From positions 270,001 through 334,000 of the forward strand of contig JAAOOA010000321.1 of the NCBI GenBank assembly GCA_012861695.1: a stretch of DNA of 64,000 nt. The letters are read 5' to 3'. The stretch's first letter is position 1. The number at the start of each line of letters is the position of its first letter. The position numbers were made by a program, and so were the translations under genes. Positions 10,556 to 20,760 of the stretch are shown piece after piece. Origin of the DNA: Trematomus loennbergii. Taxonomy: Eukaryota; Chordata; Actinopteri; Perciformes; Nototheniidae. Below the pieces are notes generated by a model. That model saw only the letters and a program-made list of their open reading frames with translations. It was not told the origin of the DNA and ran no database searches.

Positions 10556-12339
10556 GGTGCACACATTGCAGTGTTTCGATACAAAAACATAGTCTGTTTT
10601 TACCAATACGTTAAAACTCCCCATGTTTAAGCGCATTACCAAAAACAGGAAGTCATGGGACATTCTTGTCGTCCGGCAAAAAGTCACAGAGAGGAAGTTG
10701 AGGTGAATGAAAGGCGGTACAAAGTGATGTGACTTCCCTTTCCTATAAACAGTCAACACAGGTTTCCTCTGTGACAAACAACATGTTGTCTTGTGTGCCA
10801 AACTATCCTTAAACCAAATGTCCACATAAGCCTTTTAAGGATATTTCCCCTCCAAACTCACAACTGCACTAGGTCTACCATCAACGTATTGCAAATGGCG
10901 AAATCAGATGTTAAACAATCGAAAAAGGAAAAATAAAATGTCTTAACTCGTCTCCAGAGTTCAAGCAAGTTGGACTGGGCGCTTTATAATTTAACCCCTA
11001 GAACACTATAATGAGTTTGCCAAAATGGCTATTTTGAAGGATTTATATGGATCAAAACACAACAGAATGAACCTAACATGATAGATGAAGAAGATGTTAA
11101 AGTCATGTAGTAGTTTTCTAAATCGTCATTTTAACACTAAAGGATAATTCCAAAATGAGGTCTTTCTACACATACTTCCTAGTCCAAGGCCAGCATATCA
11201 GAGGTGGTCGAAGTAGAAGTGTTCTCTTCCACAAACTCTTTGCCTGAAGCGGTTAATTCAAACAAGAGTTGAGTCTAAAGTCAAAGTGATGGAGGTCTCG
11301 CCCCCTCAGGCTCATCACAACGGGACGTGGCTTATTGTACTGCCTTACAAGGCTGTTCATTTCAAAAGCAGAGGCTCGGGATAAGTGCTTTTTTAATAAA
11401 ACCTGGGCTAGTGGACATGAAAAGAAAGCGCAATGAAAAGCTTCTCCACATTAATTGACACTCGTGGGTCCATTAAATACTCGCAATAGCCCGGTGTAAT
11501 TTCTCTCGATCAGAGCACTCAATGCAGTGAGGTTCAAAAGCGATCATGGGAGTTAATTACGTTCAAAAGAGTGCCGCAATTTCATCACGAGAGACCGCGG
11601 CGAGGATTAATGGCAGGCGTCACAGAAAAATCCAATAGAAGAGTGATTAGCATTCCTTGGAGATAGTCGAAGTTCGTGTGCATTGCTTGATAATCAGAGC
11701 GCATTACTCTGCCTCCGCATGACACACAACATGTAATTTCATCCCAAAGGGGGAGTAGATTCATCAAACTACAAGGAGGGGGGATCATTTTTAGGAACAT
11801 TATCACGAAAAAGGTCCTGTTGTCCTTGAACCACATGTGTCAGTACTGTAAAACAGAAGGATGTCACTTTACCAAATGTCACCCAGACTATTCCTGTGGA
11901 TTAATAACGCCTGTTTGATGTGACCTTAAACGTGGCGAGCTGACAATCATCGCCAAATAATGACTTTAATCTGGTGACCCTTGATATGGATGCCTTGTTA
12001 AAATGATTGATAGCATGTAGCGGCCTGAGGTCAGTGACACCATGTGAAGTATATCTGATGTTTGGCAGAATCCAAGGAGGTTTCTTTTATCACATGGATG
12101 TTGTTGACAGGAAATATTAACATATGATTTAAGCTGGTTATATAATGTTATTCGAAAACTGAGTATTTTTTAGCCCAGTTTGGCATGGTAAGAGTACCAG
12201 GAGTTTGAATTACATTATGCTCTGATTTAAAGCAGCATTTATGGATTTCTTGGCAATTTAGGGGCTGTAGAAACAGTCAGTGGACAGGGGTGCAAATTCT
12301 ACTTTTGCCATCAATTAAGGAGTAAAAATATCAAGCTCT
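10556..12339. other. Unique block with candidate CNE at about 11400-11960
   Basis: No repeats or genes were recognised. The part from 11400 to 11700 is unusually free of low-complexity sequence and has ATTAATTGACA, GAGTTAATTACG, GGATTAATGGC and GTGATTAGCATT, resembling homeodomain-binding clusters. The remainder, 11965-12339, is ordinary AT-rich DNA. Confidence 0.35.
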
Positions 12340-12860
12340 TTAAAGGTCCCATGTCATGGCCATTTCCACTGATCATAATTCCATTGTTGAGGTCTACTAG
12401 AATAGATTTACATTGTTCAATGTTCCAAACTCACATTGGTTTCTCATACAGCATCTCTGTATAGTATGTGTATTCACTCTCTGTCCTAACCGGCTTGTTG
12501 GAGCTCCTGCCCGCCCCCTCCCTGTGAGCCCACTGTGCTCTGATTGGTCAGTTCGCCCACTCTGTTCTGATGAGTCTACCACCGTTACAGCTGAACATCA
12601 TTGATTATGTGTTACAATGGCGTTAGCAACCAGAAAATGACACCAGTAAGGACCAACAGATGAGAATGCTGCGTGGGGTCTGGGTGCCTTGTTGGCGGAA
12701 CGTTGCGCGACTCGCTGCTGCGAGGAACGGACAGTGTGAGCTGGGTTCATTTCCTGCTTGCTGCTTGGGATCTGCGAGACAGCGCGAATGGACGCGGGAA
12801 GGGGGTGGTGCTGAGGGGGCTGCAGCACCCCCATCTAAGAGGCTCTACTAGCGCCCGCAA
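12340..12860 (+). mobile_element. Truncated TTAA-target MITE, family C
   Basis: Begins TTAAAGGTCCCATGTCATGG followed by CCATTTCCACTGATC, a typical fish TTAA-type MITE terminus. No matching inverted end is found downstream, so the right boundary (about 12860) is approximate. The GC-rich part 12490-12850 may belong to the same element. Confidence 0.6.
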
Positions 12861-13498
12861 CGTCACTATATATTGTAATATACATTATAGAGTGTAGTGC
12901 AATGTGCACATTTTCATTTTTACTTCTTATATTTATATCAATATTGTATTTCATTTTTTTATTTCACCTTTTATTGGACATTTATATAACTATCTGACTT
13001 TTTTTTAATTATTATTTTAACTACTTTAGTTTAAATACATATTTTTTTATTGATTTTTCTTTCTCTTTAATTATTTTCATTCTTAAATAGAGCAACTGTC
13101 ACGAAACCCAATTTACCCCACGATGAATTAAGTATTTTGATTCAGGTCCTTTTGATTCATACACATCTCAAAATGTCCTGGTTATTAATGCTTTATGTAT
13201 TTAGCTAAGCTGGTGTTACCATGCAGGAGGAATTGGATTGTTTTTGTAACTCTTGACTTCATAACCCAAACAGAATCAAAATGAGTTTGCCCTTAAGTGC
13301 ATCTCCCAGACTTCAAATTGCTCGCTTTAGAGCATCTGCATACAGAGCAGAGATTTATCATCTGCTTTGAAGCAAACTCCAATTTACACTCAGATGAGAA
13401 AAACAACACGACGCGGAGAAGATGAAGCACGTCTGTTTCTGCAGAACTTTGGCTTGGAGCAAAGTCATGACACTTCACTCAGCTTGTTAGTTCCTCAT
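12861..13498. other. AT-rich unique stretch
   Basis: Poly-T and ATTTATT-rich sequence dominates 12900-13090. Nothing gene-like is seen. Confidence 0.5.
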
Positions 13499-13560
13499 CA
13501 CACACACACACACACACACAACACACAACACACAACAAACACACACACACACACCACACA

Positions 13561-13591
<31 letters not shown>

Positions 13592-13626
13592 CACCACACA
13601 CACCACACACACACACACAACACACA

Positions 13627-13664
<38 letters not shown>

Positions 13665-13669
13665 CACAG
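13499..13669. repeat. (CA)n microsatellite with CAACA/CACCA interruptions
   Basis: About 170 bases of CA repeats, broken at intervals by an extra C or A. All overlapping open frames on both strands are CV- or HT-type repeat translations. Confidence 0.97.
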
Positions 13670-14463
13670 CAGATTGAACATACCGTGAGATACTGATGCC
13701 ATACATCCAATCATTTTATTCACATTTTATTTATGTTATGAAATGATCTTGCTGCACTAGTGGGCAACAGATGCAAGATGGAGGGATTATGGTTCAGCCT
13801 CAGTCTGTTTATCAGCTGAATGCTGTTGACTGGATTTAAATGATAACACGTGTGAAATGATGCAAACATGCTAAACTCTGGCATTATCTAAATTATGAAT
13901 TATTATTATAAACCATAAAGTCAAAACTGAACATGATTACAAATTTGAGGTTCCTGAGTATTCTCACATTATGCTACTTTATACTTCTACTTAATCAGAT
14001 AAGGGGAATAAGTAACTTTTTACTTCAGTACATTCATTTAATATCTTAAATTACTTTGCAGATTAAGAATACTGATAGGATTTATAATCGACACGCACAT
14101 TATTCTAGTTGTGTCTGGAGAAAAAGCCACACAGCAGTATATAAAGAAATGCACCTAACTCTACCATGACCAATTGCAACAAACATATTGCATCAATATC
14201 TCATTTTTAAATTGGCCAAATGGAGCATACAATACCTAAATACATATTGGTACACAGCGGACACATATTGGTGTAAATATTTCTTTGAAGTGACAGGGTG
14301 AGGAAACCTTTCCCCTGCCTACATGCATGCTGCAATCTGAGCAAAACCCTCCCTAAAACCAACATATCGGCAACTTACAAAACATGATTAAATCTGTAGA
14401 TGAACCATGGCTGAAAGAAATATCCCTGATCCAGCTCACATGCTATCTGGGACATCATAGAAA
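13670..14463. other. Unique stretch, nothing recognised
   Basis: AT-rich. No repeat copy found elsewhere in the window and no credible coding sequence. Confidence 0.5.
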
Positions 14464-14751
14464 TTAAAGGCCCCCTATTATACTGTTTTTCATCAATATA
14501 TTATAGGTCTCAGATATATACAGAACATGTCTCTGAAGTGTTTGGCTCCAAACACCAAACAGATCATTGCAGCATCCCATAATCGCTTCTGTTTCAGCCA
14601 TGTTTCAAAAGTGCTGATTCTCTGTCTGTTACTTCAGATGAAAATAAGGAGCCCCTCCCCACGCCCCTCTGAGAGATATTTGGTTAAAAAGAACACAAAG
14701 GTGCTCTAGGAGGAGATTCAGGTGATAAGGTGGGGGGGGGGGTTACCTTGG

Positions 14752-15191
14752 GCAAAGCTCTCTGTCTACCGGGCCATTTTCGTTACTACCCTCACCTATG
14801 GTCATGAAGGATGGGTCATGACCGAAAGAACGAGATCGCGGATACAAGCGGCCGAGATGGGTTTTCTCCGCAGGGTGGCGGGCGTCTCCCTTAGGGATAA
14901 GGTGAGAAGTTCAGTCATCCGGGAGGGACTCGGAGTTGAACCGCTCCTCCTTCGCGTCAAAAGGAGCCAGTTGAGGTGGTTCGGGCACCTAGTAAGGATG
15001 CCACCCGGGCACCTAGGGAGGCACGTCCAGCTGGGAAGAGACCGAGGGGTAGACCTAGGACCAGGTGGAGGGATTATATCTCTTCGCTGGCCTGGGAGCG
15101 CCTTGGGTCAGAGCTGGTTGATGTGGCCAGGGAAAGGAACGTTTGGGGCTCTCTGCTGGAACTGCTACCTCCGCGACCCGACCACGGATAA
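14752..15191 (+). pseudogene. Rex3 reverse transcriptase ORF, C-terminal relic
   Basis: Only the region downstream of the polymerase domain remains, about 145 codons. The first frame reads through TLTYGHEGWVMTERTRSRIQ, FLRRVAGVSLRDKVRSS and RSQLRWFGHLVRMPPG. Near 15017 the protein continues in another frame with GKRPRGRPRTRWRDY, LAWERLG and WGSLLELLPPRP up to TAA at 15189-15191. The pattern of Arg-rich, Trp-containing blocks is typical of the Rex3/RTE C-terminus. The palm domain and endonuclease are missing and a frameshift is present, so the copy is dead on arrival. The 182-codon open frame that covers it starts in flanking MITE sequence and is not a real gene. Confidence 0.88.
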
Positions 15192-15214
15192 GCGGGAGAA
15201 GATGGATGGGGGAT
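14752..15214 (+). mobile_element. 5'-truncated Rex3 (RTE-clade) non-LTR retrotransposon
   Basis: The insert is flanked by a 12-bp duplication, GGGTTACCTTGG (14740-14751 and 15215-15226). The same sequence occurs once in the uninterrupted sister MITE near 3485. The insert codes for the end of a LINE ORF, and its stop codon is followed almost at once by GATAAGCGGGAGAAGATGG and a short degenerate GATG tail. Heavy 5' truncation, variable-length target duplications and a GATG-repeat 3' end are the published hallmarks of fish Rex3. Confidence 0.88.
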
Positions 15215-15490
15215 GGGTTACCTTGGTTGGTGATTGGCTAATGGTTACACAAGCCGAAAAATCGTTATGACATCACAAAGTGGCCAAAATCTGATCAGCT
15301 CATTTTCAGACAGGTTTTTATATAAATGGATCAGGACAAAAAGAGAGAGAATCTTTGTTCCTGAAACGTTCAGAATCTCTTTACACAGAGGGGACACATG
15401 TTGATGTAGAAGAGACATGGAGAAGAGGGGACACATGGTGATGTAGAAGAGACATGAACAACTGGACTTTGCCTAATAGGTGACCTTTAA

Positions 15491-16111
15491 CAAAACAAAC
15501 AACCTTCAACCCAGAAACCTTCCCCACACTCTCCATCCACTAGTGTCTCCAGAGTGATGTTTCTTTTGGATGCCGGCAGCACTCGAGCATCCATCCTGCC
15601 CCTCCCACTGGGTGTTGAAGCATTGCATCGCTCCGCCCCTCCTAAAGCTCCAGCTCATTTTATTTCAATTAATTAGCATAAATGTATGCGTGTGAGTCCT
15701 CAGCACCCTGCCCCCCACCCCTCCTCCGCCTCCTCCTCCTCCTCCTCTCCGGTACCCCCGATGATCTAGTATGCAAATGTTAATTAGAAATTGATGTATT
15801 GCAGGAGGGTTTAAAGTAATGACATCCCAAGGGGGGAAACTTCACCATAAAAATGCGGCGATCCTCGCTGACAGTGTAGCACAATGTGCCTGGAATTCAC
15901 CTCCGAGCAACAATCGTCTGCCACACATAAATCACATCAACTGTTGAGATAAACAGAAGAGGATATTAGGAATTAATCAGAGGAGATTTGGAGAGGAACA
16001 GATTCCGAATCACTGAGTTATGTCTCTAGACTTGTTTGGATGAGATTTAAGTGAATTTCTTTATTGAAGATCCTTGAATGTAAATAATGTTCTGAACAAC
16101 TTACTTGATTA
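15491..16111. other. Unique block, candidate CNE at about 15650-15960
   Basis: Contains TCAATTAATTAGCATAAATG, an octamer ATGCAAATGTTAATTAGAAA and a run of sequence without any repeat, on both sides of a short CTCCTC tract (15718-15750). Enhancer-like by composition only. Confidence 0.35.
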
Positions 16112-16572
16112 TACCTTTTGGCGGAGAGTGGGAGCATGTACATGGACAGATATAATAAACTCTTGCACTATTACCGCTTAGTCTTCCTCCCCTGTGCAAT
16201 AACCAATACATGTGCAATATATTTTTTAATATACACACATACATATTTACTATACGCTACACTTTATTTAGTTATTTTATATATGTATGAATGCTGCGTG
16301 TCTTGTTGTGCGTTGTCTATTCTGAATTTTTGATGGCACCATAAAAAGTGCTTACTCTTCCGTTGTATAATACAATAAAGCTTCTAATCTAATCCAACAT
16401 GATTCATTTTGGCAGCCTAACATGGCATTAATCGTCTTTTACCTACAGGTTGCATGCCGGATTATTTGATATCACCATGTAAGGTATCTTCGTGTGCATA
16501 TGAGTGATTCAAAATTAATTTACAGCTTGTCATGGCTCTTATAGGACCCCCCAAAAACGACTTTTAGTGAAA
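16112..16572 (+). repeat. Direct duplicate block, copy 1 (with LINE-tail insert)
   Basis: TACCTTTTGGCGGAGAGTGG up to GACCCCCCAAAAAC matches 19695-19916 at high identity, except for an extra 246 bases at 16154-16399. The two copies lie in direct orientation 3.1 kb apart, and neither continues into the other's flanks. They could be a dispersed repeat or a local duplication. Confidence 0.8.
16154..16399 (+). mobile_element. LINE 3' end inserted in the direct repeat
   Basis: Absent from the sister block at 19695-19916. It starts ATAAACTCTTGCACTATTAC and ends ACAATAAAGCTTCTAATCTA with a TCTAAT-type tail, the style of a short 3'-truncated-copy LINE tail. No clear target duplication. The short reading frame inside it is not meaningful. 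Confidence 0.65.
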
Positions 16573-17153
16573 AAGCTGCCCCTCTTATGCGTTACGTGTA
16601 GTAAGCAACAGGTTTTGAAGGAGATGTTGTCGAAAAAGATGAATACTTGAGCAGTGAGAAAGACGGATAATCTTTTATTATGTTTTAATGGTCATCACCT
16701 CCATTAAGGCAGACCTTATGAGTGGATTGTATTGTCTATTTGTCAGCAGAATGACTCAGTAGTACTGTACTATAGTTGAGCATGGGCTTTCCAAGAAGTG
16801 CTCTGACAGGTTAAAGGCAGATCAGAGCGATTTAACAATATAATTAACGAGTGAATGATAATCACATGATAATGACTGTGGAAAAAGCTCAATGGACAAG
16901 AAATATGCTATGCCTAATAAATTATGAAAACTGTGAGGCGAGTTCCATCAAGGGGCGGACGATGATCAAGTGGCATTACGCAATAATAGAAAAATAGATA
17001 GTTCAAAGGGAGGAAACACAATACATCTGCGTGGATGGTCAGCTGTTTTCTCCTCTGGCTGTGGAAAGTCTCAGGCTAATTAGAAACAATATGATAAAAG
17101 AACCAGGTCCAGGAAATGCAAGAATAACTAATGCAGAAACAATGAAAGAACAT
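16573..17153. other. Unique stretch, nothing recognised
   Basis: AT-rich with motifs such as ATAATTAACGAG and CTAATAAATTATG. No gene or repeat recognised. Confidence 0.45.
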
Positions 17154-18630
17154 TTAAAGGGACTCTATTATGCACCTTTTCAGGTGTATATCAGTATTCA
17201 GTGTCCCTACTTTAAAGAGTTCTCTCCTGCTGATGTTCAGGTGTATATCAGTATGTAGTGTCTCTACTTTAAAGAGTCCTCTCCTGCTGATGTTCAGGTG
17301 TATATCAGTATGTAGTGTCTCTACTTTAAAGAGTCCTCTCCTGCTGATGTTCAGGTGTATATCAGTATGTAGTGTCTCTACTTTAAAGAGTCCTCTCCTG
17401 CTGATGTTTAGGTGTATATCAGTATGTAGTGTCTCTACTTTAAAGAGTCCTCTCCTGCTGATGTTCAGGTGTATATCAGTATGTAGTGTCTCTACTTTAA
17501 AGAGTCCTCTCCTGCTGATGTTCAGGTGTATATCAGTATGTAGTGTCTCTACTTTAAAGAGTCCTCTCCTGCTGATGTTCAGGTTATCAGTATGTAGTGT
17601 CTCTACTTTAAAGAGTCCTCTCCTGCTGATGTTTAGGGTATATCAGTATGTAGTGTCTCTACTTTAAAGAGTCCTCTCCTGCTGATGTTCAGGTGTATAT
17701 CAGTATGTAGTGTCTCTACTTTAAAGAGTCCTCTCCTGCTGATGTTCAGGTGTATATCAGTATGTAGTGTCTCTACTTTAAAGAGTCCTCTCCTGCTGAT
17801 GTTCAGGTGTATATCAGTATGTAGTGTCTCTACTTTAAAGAGTCCTCTCCTGATGATGTTCAGGTGTATATCAGTATGTAGTGTCTCTACTTTAAAGAGT
17901 CCTCTCCTGATGATGTTCAGGTGTATATCAGTATGTAGTGTCTCTACTTTAAAGAGTCCTCTCCTGCTGATGTTCAGGTGTATATCAGTATGTAGTGTCT
18001 CTACTTTAAAGAGTCCTCTCCTTCTGATGTTCAGGTGTATATCAGTATGTAGTGTCTCTACTTTAAAGAGTCCTCTCCTGCTGATGTTCAGGTGTATATC
18101 AGTATGTAGTGTCTCTACTTTAAAGAGTCCTCTCCTGCTGATGTTCAGGTGTATATCAGTGTGTAGTGTCTCTACTTTAATGAGTCCTCTCCTGCTGATG
18201 TTCAGGTGTATATCAGTAGTAGTGTCTCTACTTTAAAGAGTCCTCTCCTGCTGATGTTCAGGTGTATATCAGTATCTAGTGTCTCTACTTTAAAGAGTCC
18301 TCTCCTGCTGATGTTCAGGTGTATATCAGTATGTAGTGTCTCTACTTTAAAGAGTCCTCTCCTGCTGATGTTCAGGTGTATATCAGTATGTAGTGTCTCT
18401 ACTTTAAAGAGTCCTCTCCTGCTGATGTTCAGGTGTATATCAGTATGTAGTGTCTCTACTTTAAAGAGTCCTCTCCTGCTGATGTTCAGGTGTATATCAG
18501 TATGTAGTGTCTCTACTTTAAAGAGTCCTCTCCTGCTGATGTTCAGGTGTATATCAGTATGTAGTGTCTCTACTTTAAAGAGTCCTCTCCTGCTGATGTT
18601 CAGGTGTATATCAGTATGTAGTGTCTCTAC
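17153..18630. repeat. 57-bp minisatellite made from a transposon terminus (about 26 units)
   Basis: Each unit reads TTTAAAGAGTCCTCTCCTGC, TGATGTTCAGGTGTATATCA and GTATGTAGTGTCTCTAC. The first unit is the true transposon terminus (TTTAAAGGGACTCTATTATG and onward), and the later ones are its diverged tandem copies. Because 57 is divisible by three, reading frames of 157 to 183 codons stay open on both strands. They encode only a 19-residue repeat and should not be annotated as proteins. Confidence 0.95.
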
Positions 18631-19647
18631 ATGTCTCCATGCTTTAATGTTCAAAAAGCTCTTTATTTTTCTCATACTGCCTGTGCTGCAGCACCTCTTT
18701 TCACCCTCTGTCTGAAACCAGCGCCCAGTCTGCTCTGATTGGTTAGCTGGTCGGCTCTGTTGTGATTGGTCAACCGCTTAGAGATGTCCCCCCCCTTAGC
18801 CTATCACGTACAATGTGTTGGAGCGCCAGGGGGGAGTGTGTGGGAAGGAACTTTGGGATTTAAAGTGGACCTATCATGCTATTTTTAGGCAACAGCATGG
18901 GTCTCAGATATATACAAATATATAAAAAACATGTCTATGAAGTGTTTTGCTCAAAATACCAAACAGATCATCCATTCTAGCCATGCCTCATATCCCTCTA
19001 TTTCACTTCCTGTTTCAAAAGTGCTGATTTTGGGTATAAAGCTTTACAAAAATAAATAATTGATAAATAATAAAAAAGGAGGGGCTGAGCTCATGCGGGA
19101 CCCGGCAGCTACTGTCTAAACTAAATACTGCCGTGATGAAACGCCATATCATGGATTATCAAGGAATTTTCTGAAACAGTATGGAGCTCAAAGGCTTTCT
19201 CTCTTGCCGGTTATACCACAAGGTGAGTTCCTTTTTATTTCCTGCTTCTTCACACACATGCTCTCCAGTACAGGTTAGCTCTGAGTGTTAGCGATGCTAA
19301 TGTAAACACCGACCATATTACATCCAAAACAGTCGGGCATTGTTTCTGATAGCAACGTTTCTGATAGGGCCGTGGGTGTAAAGCCAGCCTACATTTCCAA
19401 TATTACATCATATCGGACGCAAATCTGGATCAGCTCCGTTGTAGCCCCGTTTTTAGAGATTTGGGTACGGTTTTATTTTCTGACGCTGCATGAGTTCCCC
19501 GACACACCGGGGACACATCTTTATGTATAAAAGACATCAAAAGTGCATTTTGCATGACAGGTCCCCTTTAAGCCTTTGCAGACCATTTACATGCACACAA
19601 CACTCACAAAAAAGGGAACACCTCCAAAAGCTTAATAGGGCCTCTAA
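17154..19647 (-). mobile_element. TTAA-target element, family B, with amplified terminus and nested insertion
   Basis: The TTAA end at 17154 reads TTAAAGGGACTCTATTATGC. From 18631 the sequence follows the reverse complement of the family B copies at 55603-56093 and 49921-50849 (CATGTCTCCATGCTTTAATG, CTGTGCTGCAGCACC, GATTGGTCAACCG). A family D element interrupts it at 18860-19571, and the remaining left end continues at 19572-19647 (CTTTGCAGACCATTTACATG, ATAGGGCCTCT). The second TTAA has decayed. Its size is due to a 57-bp array at one end. Confidence 0.85.
18860..19571 (+). mobile_element. TTAA-target MITE, family D, long copy
   Basis: Begins TTAAAGTGGACCTATCATGC and ends GCATGACAGGTCCCCTTTAA, an imperfect inverted repeat of about 20 bases, with TTAA on both sides. 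It sits inside family B at a site corresponding to GATTTTAGCC in intact B copies. The ends match 34307-34793 and 44646-45141, but the 712-bp interior differs from theirs. Confidence 0.88.
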
Positions 19648-19694
19648 CTATAACCTGTGAAAGCAACACACATTGAGTCCTTTTCACAAGAAAT

Positions 19695-19916
19695 GGTACC
19701 TTTTGACGGAGAGTGGGAGCATGTACATCGAAAGATATTGATTCATTTTGGCAGCCTAACATGGCATTAATTATCTTTTACTACAAGTTGCATGCTGGAT
19801 TATTTGATATCAACATGTAAGGTATCTTCGTGTGCATTTGAGTGATTACAAATGAATGTACAGCTTGTTTAGCTTCTTATAGGACCCCCAAAAAAACTAC
19901 ATTTAGAAAAAACTAC
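19695..19916 (+). repeat. Direct duplicate block, copy 2 (no insert)
   Basis: TACCTTTTGACGGAGAGTGG up to GGACCCCCAAAAAAAC. It aligns with 16112-16572 minus the LINE tail, so it preserves the uninserted arrangement. Confidence 0.8.
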
Positions 19917-20599
19917 AATGGTGATGATGGACACTCAAGTGAAGTATAGCGTTAACAATTAAACCTTTTTATTATTATCTATAACTTCACTTATTTCTCG
20001 CTGCCCTCTTCAGATCAACGATGCTTTACTATCGAGGACCAAATGTCTCACACTGCATTTCGTGCACAAAATGTCCCCTCACACAAAAAATGTATATTTC
20101 ATGACCCAGAATGCATTATGTGCACAAAATGCACCTTGAGGCGCCAAGTATCACTTCCCTTTGCCATGTAATAAATTTCTTGCTACAAAATGAAGAAAAT
20201 GAACGGGTAGTGATTATAATATAATTACCATATCATTATCATACATTAATTTGCCACACTTGTGATGCACTTTGATGACACTTGTGTGGTACAAAATGTA
20301 CTTTATGCTAAATGTCTTCTGTCTTCAAGCCGTAGAGATATTTCCAATTTGCCTGAAACGTGGTGCTGTACATTCTGGTGGCAAACTCTAAAAAGATCCT
20401 TCAGTATTAAATATAAATGCCTGTATCAAATATGAAAGTCGGACGGATAAAACATTTCATCCCCTTTCATTAAAAGCCTGAAACTGTGTCAAATGTCCAA
20501 TTTATAGGATAAGTTATCCTTTTTTTACACTGATCAATAAAATATGTCTCTTAATAAGTCATCATACAACAACATACACAACTGCAGTATCATCCACAC

Positions 20600-20760
20600 A
20601 TATCATTTAGATTCTTATATCCAAAGCGACTTACAATAACTGCAAAAATCATAAAGGATCAAACTCAGAACAACAAGGAAAGTGCAGATGTATTCACTTC
20701 AAACAAGATCTTACCACAGTAAGTGCTGGTGAATTAGTTACAAGGCCTAAATAATGAATA
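20600..20760. repeat. Possible dispersed fish repeat fragment
   Basis: Contains TATCCAAAGCGACTTACAAT and AACTCAGAACAACAAGGAAA, motifs I associate with a very common ray-finned fish repeat. Its TCCAAAGCGACTTACA resembles the 3' end of the SINEs at 27221 and 51836, read in reverse. Only one copy is present in the window. Confidence 0.45.

Larger units (their letters stand above)
14464..15490 (+). mobile_element. TTAA-target MITE, family A, split by a Rex3 insertion
   Basis: The outer parts (14464-14751 and 15215-15490) match 3220-3725 nearly base for base, with TTAA at both ends (14464-14467, 15487-15490). A 463-bp foreign segment with its own target duplication interrupts it. A short tandem duplication of a GAGGGGACACATG block near 15389-15435 is private to this copy. 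Confidence 0.85.

Noticed and set aside
14722..15270. 182-codon frame as an intact reverse transcriptase gene
   Set aside because: It starts in flanking MITE sequence, covers only the LINE C-terminus, and switches frame near 15017; it is a truncated relic.
17170..18715. Open frames of 157-183 codons with a 19-residue repeat (for example STLKSPLLLMFRCISVCSV)
   Set aside because: They exist on both strands because the 57-bp satellite unit is a multiple of three; there is no start context, promoter or protein family. It is transposon-end repeat, not a repeat protein.
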